Origin: Rhizobium sp. 18065
Lineage (GTDB): Bacteria > Pseudomonadota > Alphaproteobacteria > Rhizobiales > Rhizobiaceae
Assembly (NCBI RefSeq): GCF_902706095.1
Contig: NZ_CACSJP010000002.1
Span: 372,001 to 436,000 of the forward strand
DNA: 64,000 bases
Reading direction: 5' to 3'
Shown here: one piece after another, positions 46,217 to 56,400 of the stretch
Position numbering within the stretch: position 1 is the first letter of the stretch
Layout of the letters: every line of letters starts with the position of its first letter
Position numbers and translations under genes: made by a program
The notes under the pieces: generated by a model
Told to the model about the DNA's origin: nothing
Seen by the model: only the letters and a program-made list of their open reading frames with translations
Databases searched by the model: none

Positions 46217-47833
46217 CTATTCCAGAGGCACAGCGACCAGCCGCAGATTGCCCTCCTTGTCGGCAATCATCAGATAGCCGCTACGACGCCCCTCGCCTTT
46301 GATGCTGGTCAGCTTTTCCGCCACCTGCTGAGGGGTCTTCATGAACTCCTGCGCCACCTCGACAATGACGTCGCCGGCCTTCAGACCCTTATCCTCGGCC
46401 TTTGAGCCAGGCAGGATGCGCGTGATCACCACGCCCTCGACACTCTCGGCAATACCGTAGGTCTTGCGAGCGGCGTCATCCAGCACGGCAATCTCGACAC
46501 CGATCAGCCCTTCGGTCACGGGTGCTGCCGATTTCTGCTCGGCAGGCGCCGTCTGGTCCTGCTCACCGGTTTGCCCGTTATCTGGCGTCTCATCATCCGG
46601 CGCCTGACCGTCGGAAGACGGGTTCTCGCCATCGGGCGTCCCGTCATCCGGTGTCGCCTGATCCTCGTCCTCCGGCGCGACGCTCTGCTGTCCGTCTTCG
46701 GTCTCGTTGCTGGCAACCTCGTCATCTTCCAGACGTCCGAGCGTGACCTTGATGGTCTGCTCCTTGCCATCCCTCAGGATGACGACATCGAGCGGCGTGC
46801 CGATCGCGCTTTCTGCCACGATCCGGGTCAGGTCCCGGGTCTCGCTGATCACCTTGCCGTCGAATTTGACGATGATGTCGCCGACCGCGATCGGCCCTTT
46901 TTCCACCGGACCGCCCTCGACGATGCCGCTGATCATCGCGCCCCGTGCCCGGCCGATCTTCAGGCTTTCGGCCACCTCGTCGGAAACCGGCTGGATGCGC
47001 ACGCCGAGCCAACCGCGGCGGGTTTCGCCGAACTCCTTCAACTGGCTGACGATATTGGCGGCGAGCTCCGTCGGCACGGCAAACCCGATACCGATCGAGC
47101 CGCCGCTCGGCGAGATGATCGCCGTGTTGATACCGATCACCTCACCGCTCATGTTGAACAGCGGACCGCCGGAATTGCCTTTGTTGATCGCCGCATCGGT
47201 CTGGATGAAATTGTCATACGGCCCGGCATTGATATTGCGGCCGCTCGCCGAAATGATTCCGACGGTAACGGATCCGCCAAGACCGAACGGGTTGCCGATC
47301 GCCATGACCCAGTCGCCGATCCGCATCTTGCGCGAATCGCCGAACTTGACCGAGGTCAGCGGCTGCGGCGGCTCGACCTTGAGAAGCGACAGGTCGGTCT
47401 TGGTGTCGGTACCGATCAGCTTGGCCTTGAGCTTGGAACCGTCGGAAAAGATAACCTCGATATCATCGGCATTCTCGATGACATGATTGTTGGTGACGAT
47501 GAAGCCGGTCGGATCGATGACGAAGCCAGACCCCAGCGAATTGACTTTGCTGTTGCTGTCGCCACCCTCTCGATTCTTGTAGAAGTCCTCGAACAGTTCC
47601 TGGAACGGAGAGCCTTCCGGCACCTGCGGCAACGGGCCGTTGCCCTCTTCCTTGACGCTCTGGGATGTCGAGATATTGACCACGGCGCCAAGCAGTCCGC
47701 TGGCAAGGTCCGCGACAGATTCCGGTCCCTGCGCAAAACTCTGCCGCGGCGCACTGATGGTTCCCAGCACAGCCGCGCTGCCAATCAGGAAGGCCGGCAG
47801 GATCGTTCGCAAGGTGCGGGCGTTCGTGGTCAT
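46217..47833 (-). CDS. degP: Do-family periplasmic serine endopeptidase (DegP/DegQ type)
   Basis: A 538-residue periplasmic protease/chaperone that degrades misfolded envelope proteins. After a signal peptide (MTTNARTLRTILPAFLIGS...FAQ) come the trypsin-like domain with catalytic His in TNNHVIENAD, Asp in KTDLSLLKV and Ser in NKGNSGGPLFN, then two PDZ domains. An unusual Asp/Glu/Pro-rich linker of about 65 residues, rich in DGTPDGE/PDDETPDN-type repeats, separates PDZ1 from PDZ2. The ATG at 47833 has GAGGAA five bases upstream. It lies downstream of hflKC and the DUF2065 gene. Confidence 0.95.
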   Translation of the reverse strand: MTTNARTLRTILPAFLIGSAAVLGTISAPRQSFAQGPESVADLASGLLGAVVNISTSQSVKEEGNGPLPQVPEGSPFQELFEDFYKNREGGDSNSKVNSLGSGFVIDPTGFIVTNNHVIENADDIEVIFSDGSKLKAKLIGTDTKTDLSLLKVEPPQPLTSVKFGDSRKMRIGDWVMAIGNPFGLGGSVTVGIISASGRNINAGPYDNFIQTDAAINKGNSGGPLFNMSGEVIGINTAIISPSGGSIGIGFAVPTELAANIVSQLKEFGETRRGWLGVRIQPVSDEVAESLKIGRARGAMISGIVEGGPVEKGPIAVGDIIVKFDGKVISETRDLTRIVAESAIGTPLDVVILRDGKEQTIKVTLGRLEDDEVASNETEDGQQSVAPEDEDQATPDDGTPDGENPSSDGQAPDDETPDNGQTGEQDQTAPAEQKSAAPVTEGLIGVEIAVLDDAARKTYGIAESVEGVVITRILPGSKAEDKGLKAGDVIVEVAQEFMKTPQQVAEKLTSIKGEGRRSGYLMIADKEGNLRLVAVPLE

Positions 47834-47945
47834 GGGCTTCCTCATTGTCGGTTTCGGTCCTGCTCTCGGACCATAAGGCGGATTGGCAGAAGGGGAAATC
47901 ACATTTGCCGGAAATCCCCTAGCGCAGACTTGCGACCAGATCTTG

Positions 47946-48131
47946 TCATCCACGCAAGAACCACACGATCCCTACTCCGAAAATGATCGCGACAAGTCCC
48001 GAGAGACGCAGATGCTCTTCGGGAATGCCTGGCAGCAATTGTGCCATGCGCACAATAAAACGAGGGGCCAGTGCGTAGACCAGCCCCTCGATTATCAGAA
48101 ACAAGGCAATACCTGTCAAAAGGTCTGCCAT
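47946..48131 (-). CDS. DUF2065 family small membrane protein
   Basis: A 61-residue protein with two membrane helices (MADLLTGIALFLIIEGLVYALAP and LRLSGLVAIIFGVGIVWFL) joined by a short loop. DUF2065 members almost always accompany hflKC, as here, six bases after the hflC stop. A role in the HflKC-FtsH complex is inferred only from this placement. Confidence 0.88.
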   Translation of the reverse strand: MADLLTGIALFLIIEGLVYALAPRFIVRMAQLLPGIPEEHLRLSGLVAIIFGVGIVWFLRG

Positions 48132-48137
48132 GGCGGT

Positions 48138-49064
48138 TTAGTTTCCGGCAGGAGCCGGCACCGGTGCTGCACCCGACGTCTGGCCGGTCCCCACGCCACT
48201 GTTGAAGAAGCGGAAGAAATCCGAATCCGGCGACAGAACCATCGTTGTGCTCTTGTCGCTCAATGACGCCGTATAGGCCCGCATCGAACGATAGAACTCG
48301 AAGAATGCCGGGTCACGCGAGAAGGCATCGGCAAACAGCCGGTTGCGCTCCGCATCGCCCTCACCGCGAAGGATTTCCGAATCGCGCTGCGCTTCCGCCT
48401 GCAATTCAACAACCTGACGGTCGGCGATCGCGCGGCGGCGCTGGCCTTCTTCGTTACCACGGGCACGGATCAGTTCAGCCTCGGCAAGACGCTCGGCCTT
48501 CATGCGGTCGAAGGTCTGTTGCGACACTTCCTGCGTCAGGTCGGTGCGACGGATACGGACATCGGAAATGGTGACGCCAAGGGTTTCCGCATCAGCCTTC
48601 AGGTCGCTGCGGATTTCCTGCATCATCGAGGAGCGTTCGTCCGACAGGGCGGCTTCGAAGCTGCGCTGACCGTAGACACGGCGCAGCGATGCATCGAGAC
48701 GCGTCCGAAGGCGGGCTTCCGCCGATTCCCGGTCACCGGACACCGTTTCGCGGAAACGACGCGGATCGGTGATGTTGTAGACCACGAAAGCATCGACTTC
48801 GTAGAACTTGCCGCCGGAAACCTGGACACGAATGTTGTCGAGGTCGAAACGCAGCGCCTGGTCTTCGACATACTGGACCCGGTCGGCATCGGCAAAGGCG
48901 AACGGCAGTTTGAAGTACAGGCCAGGCTCGCTGTAGACGTCCTGGATCTGACCGAAGCGGACAACCACCGCCTGCTGGCGTTCGTTGACGACGAAGACGG
49001 ACGAATAGATCAGCACCAGCAACACGGCCAGACCGATCAGGATTGCAGCCAAACGATTGGACAT
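48138..49064 (-). CDS. hflC: Protease modulator HflC
   Basis: A 308-residue SPFH/prohibitin-family membrane protein; with HflK it encloses FtsH and limits its activity on membrane proteins. One N-terminal helix (MSNRLAAILIGLAVLLVLIYSSVFVVNE) is followed by the SPFH domain (RQQAVVVRFGQIQDVYSEPGLYFKLPF, RLRTRLDASLRRVYGQRSFEAALSDERSSMMQEI) and a coiled coil. The C-terminus is Ala/Pro-rich. It begins one base after the hflK stop. Confidence 0.96.
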   Translation of the reverse strand: MSNRLAAILIGLAVLLVLIYSSVFVVNERQQAVVVRFGQIQDVYSEPGLYFKLPFAFADADRVQYVEDQALRFDLDNIRVQVSGGKFYEVDAFVVYNITDPRRFRETVSGDRESAEARLRTRLDASLRRVYGQRSFEAALSDERSSMMQEIRSDLKADAETLGVTISDVRIRRTDLTQEVSQQTFDRMKAERLAEAELIRARGNEEGQRRRAIADRQVVELQAEAQRDSEILRGEGDAERNRLFADAFSRDPAFFEFYRSMRAYTASLSDKSTTMVLSPDSDFFRFFNSGVGTGQTSGAAPVPAPAGN

Positions 49065-49065
49065 C

Positions 49066-50169
49066 TTAGTTGCCTCCCTGCGTCTGCCGTGTGATTTCGT
49101 TCAGCGGCAGATAGGGAACGACACCCTGCTTTTCGTCGATGATGACCTTGTTCGAGTTCTTCAGAACCTGCTCCATGGTTTCCAGATAGATACGCTGGCG
49201 GGTCACGTCAGGCGCCTTGCTGTATTCGTCATAGATCGAGACGAAGCGCTTGGCCTCACCATCGGCTTCCTTGACGACACGGTCCTTGTAGGCTGCCGCC
49301 TCTTCGCGGATCTGCGCAGCCTGGCCTCGAGCCTGACCGAGCTGGGTGTTGGAATATTTATTGGCTTCCTCGACGAAACGGTCTTCGTCCTGCTCGGCGC
49401 GCTGCACTTCGTCGAACGCGTCGGCCACTTCGCGCGGCGGTGCCGCATCTTCGATCGCCACGGCATTGATGGAGATGCCGGCTCCATAGGAATCCATTGT
49501 GCCCTGAATGATCGCCTTCACACCAGCTGCGATGTCCTGACGCGCATCACGGAAGATGTCCTGCGCCGGACGACGCCCGACGACTTCACGCATCGCGCTC
49601 TCGGCCACCTGCTGCAATGTCTGCGCCGGGTTTTCGAGATTGAAGAGATAGGCCTTCGGGTCCGAAACCGTGAACAAAACCGAGAACTGAACGTTGACGA
49701 TGTTCTGGTCGCCCGTCAGCATCAGACCAGCGCTTGCATTGCTGGAATTGGCGCGACCGCCGATATTCTGTTGCTGCTCGGTGACCTTGACGATCTCGAC
49801 CGTCTCAAACGGCCAGAAATGGAAATGCAGGCCAGGCATCGAGATGTCTTCCGTCGGCTTGCCGAAGCGCAGCTCGACGCCGCGCTCGTCCGGCTGCACG
49901 GTGTAGACGGCCTGGATCAGCCAGAAGGCCACGAGGACGAGGGCAAGGATTGCCACCACGCCACCGTTGAACCCACCCGGGACCACGCTCTTCAGACGAT
50001 CCTGTCCGCGACGGATCAGATCCTCCAGATCGGGGGGCGTGTTGTTGCCGCCACCGCCACCACGTGGCCGGTTCGGCCCCTGCCCCCAGGGGCCCTGATT
50101 ATTTCCGCCGCCGCCACCGCCGCCGCCCCATGGACCGCCGCCGCCGCCGTTCTGATTGCTCCAGGGCAT
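49066..50169 (-). CDS. hflK: Protease modulator HflK
   Basis: A 367-residue SPFH-family partner of HflC. The first 55 residues are Gly/Asn/Pro-rich (runs of GGGGG), a feature of HflK, then one membrane helix (GGVVAILALVLVAFWLIQAVYTV) and the SPFH domain with GVELRFGKPTEDISMPGLHFHFWPFETVEIVKV and MREVVGRRPAQDIFRDARQDIAAGVKAIIQ. First gene of the hflK-hflC-DUF2065-degP group; 154 bases separate it from folA upstream. Confidence 0.96.
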   Translation of the reverse strand: MPWSNQNGGGGGPWGGGGGGGGNNQGPWGQGPNRPRGGGGGNNTPPDLEDLIRRGQDRLKSVVPGGFNGGVVAILALVLVAFWLIQAVYTVQPDERGVELRFGKPTEDISMPGLHFHFWPFETVEIVKVTEQQQNIGGRANSSNASAGLMLTGDQNIVNVQFSVLFTVSDPKAYLFNLENPAQTLQQVAESAMREVVGRRPAQDIFRDARQDIAAGVKAIIQGTMDSYGAGISINAVAIEDAAPPREVADAFDEVQRAEQDEDRFVEEANKYSNTQLGQARGQAAQIREEAAAYKDRVVKEADGEAKRFVSIYDEYSKAPDVTRQRIYLETMEQVLKNSNKVIIDEKQGVVPYLPLNEITRQTQGGN

Positions 50170-50323
50170 TCATACCTCTTTTGTTGTAAAATCGCTCCCA
50201 AGCCCCTCGCGGACACCCCGGAAGGCAAGCGCGCAAATGACTGACATGGTTATAGGTATCAGCCCACCGGCTTTCAACGCAAACCGGTCAACTTCTTTCA
50301 AAGACAGGGGAAATATTACGTTA

Positions 50324-50845
50324 TCAGGCGCGCCTGCGACGGTATATCGCGTAGCGGGTGGCGTAATTGTCTTTTTCGCCCGCCGGAATGACGGTTTCCT
50401 CGATCTGTTCGAACACAGCCGGGTCGATTTCGGGAAAGTGCGTATCGCCGTCGATCTCTGTCTCGACATGAGTGACATACAAGATGTCTGCATATGGCAG
50501 CGCCTGGCGGTAGATCTCGCCGCCACCGACGACACAGACCTCATTCACGCCCGAAGCCTCCGCCAGCGCCCGCGCTCTGGAGAGAGCCGCATCAAGACTA
50601 GCGACCGTCTCGACGCCCGGCATCTCGATCCGGCTGTTGCGGCTGACGATAACATGCGGACGTCCGGGCAAGGGCTTCGAGCCAACAGACTCAAACGTCT
50701 TGCGGCCCATGATCAGCGGCTTGCCCATGCTGAGCGCCTTGAACCGCTTCAGATCGGTCGAGAGTTTCCACGGCATATCGCCATCGCGACCAATCACGCC
50801 ATTGCGCGACACGGCCACGATGATGACGATATCAATGCTGGCCAT
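50324..50845 (-). CDS. folA: Dihydrofolate reductase
   Basis: A 173-residue NADPH-dependent enzyme that regenerates tetrahydrofolate. It begins MASIDIVIIVAVSRNGVIGRDGDMPWKLSTDLKRFKALS, with the substrate-binding Asp in DMPWKLSTD, and has PLIMGRKTFESVGSKPLPGRPHVIVSRN and the GGGEIYRQALPYAD nucleotide loop. The ATG at 50845 has AAGGA upstream. It follows thyA by 33 bases, the usual coupling, since thymidylate synthase makes dihydrofolate. Confidence 0.97.
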   Translation of the reverse strand: MASIDIVIIVAVSRNGVIGRDGDMPWKLSTDLKRFKALSMGKPLIMGRKTFESVGSKPLPGRPHVIVSRNSRIEMPGVETVASLDAALSRARALAEASGVNEVCVVGGGEIYRQALPYADILYVTHVETEIDGDTHFPEIDPAVFEQIEETVIPAGEKDNYATRYAIYRRRRA

Positions 50846-50878
50846 CGCCAAAATCCTTGCTCGGCTTCTGCGCAGCGC

Positions 50879-51673
50879 CTAGACGGCAATCGGCGCCTTG
50901 ATACTTGAATCAGCGTCGTAGCCAACCAGCGTAAAGTCTTCAAACCTGAAGGAAAACAGGTCCTTCACGTCCGGATTGATCCGCATGGTCGGCAATGCCT
51001 TCGGCGTGCGCGACAACTGCAGATGCGCCTGCTCGAAATGGTTCGCATAGAGATGGGCATCGCCAAGCGTGTGGACGAAATCGCCAAGCTTCAGCCCGGT
51101 GACCTGGGCCACCATCATCGTCAGCAACGCATAGGAAGCGATATTGAACGGCACGCCGAGAAAGATGTCGGCCGAACGCTGGTAGAGCTGGCAAGACAAC
51201 TTGCCATCCGCCACGTAGAATTGGAACAGGCAGTGGCACGGCGGCAAAGCCATCTCGTCCACTTCCGCCGGGTTCCAGGCCGAGACGATATGGCGGCGCG
51301 AATTCGGATTGGTCTTGATGCTTTCGATCAGCTTTTCGATCTGGTCGATATGACCATCCTTGCCATCCGGCCAGGACCGCCACTGCGCGCCATAGACCGG
51401 GCCGAGATTGCCGTCTTCGTCGGCCCATTCGTCCCAGATGGTCACGCCGTTCTCGCGCAGATACGCGACGTTGGTCTCGCCTTTGAGGAACCACAGAAGT
51501 TCATGGATGATCGACTTCAGATGCAGCTTCTTCGTCGTCGTGACCGGAAATCCCTGAGACAGGTCGTAGCGCATCTGATAGCCGAAAATAGACCGCGTAC
51601 CGGTTCCCGTCCGGTCACCGCGGTCGGTTCCCGTGTCGAGCACATGGCGAAGAAGGTCGTGATACTGCTTCAT
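50879..51673 (-). CDS. thyA: Thymidylate synthase
   Basis: A 264-residue homodimeric enzyme that methylates dUMP with methylene-tetrahydrofolate. It starts [38 protein letters not shown]; the catalytic Cys is in [13 protein letters not shown], dUMP contacts in [23 protein letters not shown], and the C-terminus ends IKAPIAV. The length equals that of the E. coli enzyme. Longer readings to 51736 are not needed. folA follows in the same operon. Confidence 0.98.
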   Translation of the reverse strand: MKQYHDLLRHVLDTGTDRGDRTGTGTRSIFGYQMRYDLSQGFPVTTTKKLHLKSIIHELLWFLKGETNVAYLRENGVTIWDEWADEDGNLGPVYGAQWRSWPDGKDGHIDQIEKLIESIKTNPNSRRHIVSAWNPAEVDEMALPPCHCLFQFYVADGKLSCQLYQRSADIFLGVPFNIASYALLTMMVAQVTGLKLGDFVHTLGDAHLYANHFEQAHLQLSRTPKALPTMRINPDVKDLFSFRFEDFTLVGYDADSSIKAPIAV

Positions 51674-51854
51674 GGGTCGGGCCGCCGATTCTGTTTGACT
51701 GCATTCTAGTGTCAGCCGCCGGCCAAACCAAGCCACCCTTGAGCGAAGGGCGCGGCCATCAACAGGTTGCGCGGCTCGTCGCCGTCAAAGTCTTTTGGCT
51801 TAGCCGTGCCAACACCCCTTTTCATTGGCCACTGAAACACCTATATCAGTTTCG

Positions 51855-52220
51855 TTGGCTTTCGGGCCATCTATGGCAATAAACGGTCGGTGTAATAAAC
51901 CTATTGGACCCGGGGGCGGTACCCGGCGCCTCCACCAAAAACCGGTCGGTCTCCCGAAAGATTGGGCATGACCGGCTTTTGATGGGGGCGAAATAGGATC
52001 GACAAGGGCGTAAAGATCGAACTTTTGCTCGGCATGATACCGCCGTTATCGGGTCACAAGTGTAGTTGCAAATGACAACAACGCTAAGGGTTATGCTCTC
52101 GCTGCCTAATGGCGGTGCGGGAAATCCGAACCAAGTCCTCTAGGTTAGCCCCTTGAGGCGGGGTCCGAAGGCACCTGGCAACAGAAGCCTTCACCTTACC
52201 TTCCCCGGCTACCCCATCTT
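51855..52220 (+). ncRNA. ssrA: Two-piece transfer-messenger RNA (circularly permuted gene)
   Basis: The gene order is permuted as in other alphaproteobacteria. The acceptor piece comes first and ends with a T-arm-like segment and CGCCTCCACCA (CCA end at 51937). The coding piece begins at 51984 with GGGGGCG, which pairs with CGCCTCC to form the acceptor stem, and contains the tag reading frame at 52068-52109: ANDNNAKGYALAA followed by TAA. The piece between them (51938-51983) would be cut out after transcription. Ends of the whole gene are approximate by about ten bases each. It rescues stalled ribosomes; the tag directs proteins to ClpXP, helped by the SspB encoded next door. Confidence 0.93.
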
Positions 52221-52333
52221 TCTAAAATGATGTATTCTCACCGCATCAGACTCGTGCGTCAGGGCTTTTCTGCAATCCCTCGCCGTGGCATACAGCCGAC
52301 TGAAACCGGCATGATAAGGAAAGACAGGATCTC

Positions 52334-52846
52334 ATGGGGCAAGACCACATTCGCTACGACATTCTGGCCCAGGACGCATTGCGCAGTGTTATCCGCAAGG
52401 TTTTGACCGAGGTCGCGGCAGCAGGACGCCTTCCGGGTGACCACCATTTCTTCATCACCTTCCTGACCGGCGCTCCGGGCGTGCGCATTTCGCAGCACCT
52501 GAAGACAAAATATGCCGAGCAGATGACGATCGTCATCCAGCACCAGTTCTGGGAACTGAAGGTAACGGACAGCCTGTTCGAAATCGGCCTGTCCTTCTCC
52601 GATACCCCGGAAAAGCTGGTGATCCCGTTCAATGCCATCCGCGGCTTCTATGATCCGTCGGTGAATTTCGAACTCGAATTTGATGTTCCTCTGGCAGACG
52701 AGGACGAAGAGGGCGAAAGTGCCGAGATCACCGCCTACCCGGTCGACGCTGCGGCCCGCACCGAAGAAGGCGGCGAGCCGAAGGAAGGCGAAGAAAAGAA
52801 GGAGGGCTCGGTCGTCTCGCTCGATGCCTTCCGCAAGAAGCAGTAA
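52334..52846 (+). CDS. sspB: SspB family ClpXP adaptor
   Basis: A 170-residue adaptor that binds ssrA-tagged proteins and delivers them to ClpXP. It has the alpha-type SspB sequence: MGQDHIRYDILAQDALRSVIRKVL, HHFFITFLTGAPGVRIS and FWELKVTDSLFEIGLSFSDTPEKLVIPFNAIRGFYDPSVNF. An acidic flexible linker leads to a conserved C-terminal tip (VVSLDAFRKKQ), which is expected to dock on ClpX. It lies immediately after the tmRNA gene, joining tag and adaptor. The next gene follows after 64 bases. Confidence 0.96.
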   Translation: MGQDHIRYDILAQDALRSVIRKVLTEVAAAGRLPGDHHFFITFLTGAPGVRISQHLKTKYAEQMTIVIQHQFWELKVTDSLFEIGLSFSDTPEKLVIPFNAIRGFYDPSVNFELEFDVPLADEDEEGESAEITAYPVDAAARTEEGGEPKEGEEKKEGSVVSLDAFRKKQ

Positions 52847-52910
52847 ATCAGGTTCATCAAGATCGGCCGGGATAATGTCCCGGCCGACTGATTCCAGGGG
52901 ATGCTCGATC

Positions 52911-53102
52911 GTGGTCGCTGATATCGTCAATCTTCGCCAGTTCCGCAAAGCCAAGGCGCGCACCGAAAAGGATGCGACAGCGGAACAGAACCGCATTTCA
53001 TTCGGCCGGACCAAGGCGGAAAAGAGCCTGACCCGCAGCCTGAACGAAAAGGCCAGCAAGACGCACGAACAAGGCCGCCTGGAAGACACAAAAGGCGAAT
53101 GA
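52911..53102 (+). CDS. DUF4169 family small protein
   Basis: A 63-residue, highly charged protein of unknown role. From the GTG at 52911 it reads VADIVNLRQFRKAKARTEKD....NRISFGRTKAEKSLTRSLNEKA, the pattern of DUF4169. AGGGG lies before the start, though about ten bases away. It lies between sspB and an RHH gene, a common neighbourhood in rhizobia. No function is claimed. Confidence 0.8.
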   Translation: MVADIVNLRQFRKAKARTEKDATAEQNRISFGRTKAEKSLTRSLNEKASKTHEQGRLEDTKGE

Positions 53103-53156
53103 ACACCCCCGAAAGAGATTCGCAATCAGCGGCTTGCCAGGCTTTGCGGAATCAAT

Positions 53157-53405
53157 ATGCGAAGCCGTGGAACGCAGTGCGGGGCACCGGTGATCCGTAA
53201 GCGCTCGATCACCCTCCATGGCCACCGGACGAGCTTTTCGGTAGAGGATGCGTTCCTTGACGAACTGAGAGCCATGGCAACCGAGCGGTCAATGCCCTTG
53301 GCGGCCCTGATCGCTGAAATCGACGAAAACCGGCCCGCCGGGGCAAATCTGTCTTCGGCCCTGCGGCTTCGTGTCCTCGAATGGCTGAAAGCCAAGCCCG
53401 CATGA
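53157..53405 (+). CDS. Ribbon-helix-helix domain protein
   Basis: An 82-residue protein whose residues 12-60 (VIRKRSITLHGHRTSFSVEDAFLDELRAMATERSMPLAALIAEID) match the ribbon-helix-helix family found with DUF4169 in rhizobia; it is probably a dimeric DNA-binding protein. The GTG at 53190 would give the family's usual start and is an alternative to the ATG used. No operator is recognised. Confidence 0.82.
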   Translation: MRSRGTQCGAPVIRKRSITLHGHRTSFSVEDAFLDELRAMATERSMPLAALIAEIDENRPAGANLSSALRLRVLEWLKAKPA

Positions 53406-53452
53406 GCAATTGACGGCATTTATCCAGCCATCATGCCCATCAGAAGTTCAGC

Positions 53453-56400
53453 TCAATTCAGCCCCGGAAGGGTATCGAACGTCAGTGGCACCGGTGGCAA
53501 GGGCTGCCGCGTGACCTTTTCCTCCGGCGCCACCGGCAGCGAGGGCTTGGGTGGAACGGTTTCCGTCGTCAGCGGCAACAGGCCGGGTTCAACAGGCCTT
53601 GTACCGACCGGATCTGCCGGCAAGGACAGACTGCGCTGCTCCTGCGCCAATCGCTCGGCCTCGTCGGCCTCCGCCTTCAGGCGCGCTTCCTGTTCAAGCC
53701 GCAATCGCTCCACTTCCGCCCTGTCGCGCTCGTCCTGCCGAAACCGCGCCAAGGCTGCTTCACGACGCAAGCGCTGCTTCTCCAGCACATTGGATTGCAA
53801 TGTCTCGACCCGTCGGCGCTCGATTTCAAACGCGCGCAACGAGAGGAAATTGGTCAGCCCCGTAACATCAAGCGAGCGTGTCGGCGACAGAGCATCGCCG
53901 CTCAGAAGCATCCGGTAACCGGCATCGGTGCCGGGCAGTGCCGCCTCTCCCGCATCAAGAGACACCTGAACGCCCGCCTCAAACGCTCCATCGGTAAGCG
54001 AAAGCCGCAGATCACCACCGAGTTGCGCTTCAGGCGTCTGCACCGTGGCATTTTGCACGCGCACCACGCCATCCGTCACCGCAAACGGCAGCGACAGGCC
54101 GGTGACTTGCATCGGCCCGGATTTTATCAGCCTGTCGGCGATCTCTCGAACCTTTTCCTCGTTGACTGCAGTTCCCACGACATCGGCTTCGCGGAGCAGA
54201 TCGGCCATGATGTCGAGCTTGAAACCAGGCACGTTCAACTTCACCAGCTTGATTTCGCCGGATCCGCTGCTCTGGCGGAAAAGTTCGCCAACCGAATTTC
54301 CGCTGCCCTCAGCCACGAATGTAGCGTCGAAAACCCCGTCGGCCACGCCGGCATCTTCGATCCCACGTTCCGCCCGCAACGTGCTCAAGGTCTGGGCAAG
54401 ATCAACCCCGGTCAGATCGAGCCGCGCCTGCAGGAAACCTGCGCCTTCGCTATTGGCCAGTGACAAACGCCCGGAAGCACGTCCGCCGAGCCATTGGCCG
54501 GAAACATCATCGATGACGATTTCACCGGCTTTCCGGCTAAGTTTGCCAGCAAAATCAGTAATTGCTCCGGCAAAACCGGGCGTGAAACGTTTGGCAGAAA
54601 GTTCAACCGCGAATTCTGCCTGCGCAACCGTCTTCGGCAGTGCCGCATCGACCAGGGCGCCGCTTGCCGGATCGCGAACCGGTCCCAATACCGTTTGCGC
54701 GAGCCATTCGAGGTCTGCCCGATCCATCGAGACAGAACCGCGCGCCTTGGGGTACTCACCTTGCCAGTCAATGGTTCCCGTTGCGCTGACGGCATTGCCG
54801 TCGACGTCGGCGCTGAACTTTTGCACCGCAATCTGGCGTTTCGCCAAGCCGACTTTAGCATCGAGCGTCACAGGAAGACCGGTGCCGGTTTCCGGCAGGA
54901 TCGAACCCAGCGTCAACAGATAGGGGCCGAGGTCGTCGCTCTTGAAATCAAGCGTCCAGTCTCCGTCCAGCATGTCGGCGGAGTTGGCCGTGGCCAGAGT
55001 GCCGTGCGCCTGAAAGCTGGTGCTGCTCGCCGTGTAGGTGACGACCGCGTCCGCTGCCGCGGACGGCGTCGACGTCACCGTCACGCCGAGCAAACCGCCC
55101 TCGCCTATTGCCAATGGCAATGGCTCAAGCCCGGCCTGCCCCAGCAAGATCTGGGCTTCTTCATTTTCGAGCGTGGCCGAGATTTCAGCTTTTGTGGCAT
55201 CTGTCGGATTGATCAGGTCACTCGTTTTATACTGTGCCTCGATCCGACTACCGTTCGACGTCCCGGAAAGCTTGGCCGCAAGGCCTCCGCCATCCTGGTT
55301 GCCAAGTGAAACATCGACCGTCAGCTTGCTGTCTGCGTACCATTGCCCGCTGGCAGCGAGCCTCGGCAACAGCGGATTGCCCGGAAGGCGTTCATGCAGC
55401 AACTCGAGAAACGGGCCGGGGTCATCCGCGCTGACCACGATGCGTCCCTGGCCACTCGGCTTGAGCAGACTGCCGCCGATCGCGCCATGGGCCTCGATCG
55501 AGGCGCCGGAAACATCACCGACATTCAGCCTTTCGACCGCGATCTTTCCGCTATCGAACGAAAACACCGTATCGACATCATGGCTCTCTATGCCATAGGC
55601 TGATAGAGTCCCAACTTTCAGCCTGGCCGCAATCCGCTCCGCCAGCAGATGCTGTTCGGCATCCTCACCGACCAGCAGGACTGCGATCGCCCGCGCGGCA
55701 TCCAGATCCAGAGCATCACCGGTCAGATCGACCGAAAGGCTGGCAGCCGAACCGGTGACGGATTCCCGCTCGACCCGCCCCTTGAGCGGTTCCGCTCCCA
55801 CCGCCAGTTCCAGGTTTTCGAACCGCTGCAAGTCGCTCGTCAGATTGACCGAAGCGGAAAAGCCGGCAGACTTGAGCTGCCGGATTGCGGGATCGACATT
55901 CCCGGAAATCCATGTCGCAAGCCCAGATGGCTGCGTCGACGCGACAAGCAGTTCACCATCAAACGATGGCGCACCGGTTAGCCTCAACCAGCCCTTGGCT
56001 TCCACCTGGGTCCGCCCCGGCAGGACAGCAACCGCGCGATCGACCGTCCAGCCGTTGCCGGCAGGCCGGACATCGAGCTGGATATCCCTGAAGACCGTGT
56101 CTCCTGCAACGATGGCCGGCAATTTCAGGCTCGCCCGGCCCGGCACGCTGGGGATCGGAATTTCCGCCGCCGTCGCCAGAAGAAGCGCCAACCTCTGGCG
56201 AACAGATGTCGCCACGCTACGCGAGGTCTTGGCCTTGGTCCCGTCCCCGGCCAGACGGTTCACGTCGACTTGCTGCCCATCTGCGGTCAGGAGGAACTCC
56301 GGCCGCCTGCCGGTGTCCAGCTTTGCTTCTCCGTTCACCACATAGGGATCGGCAGGATCGCCAAGCTCGAGTCGATATCCGGGAACAGCAACCCGTTCAT

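Noticed and set aside
46571..47986. A 471-codon plus-strand frame opposite degP
   Set aside because: The composition is biased (Asp/Arg/His-rich) and there is no recognisable domain; the DegP reading shows all catalytic motifs.
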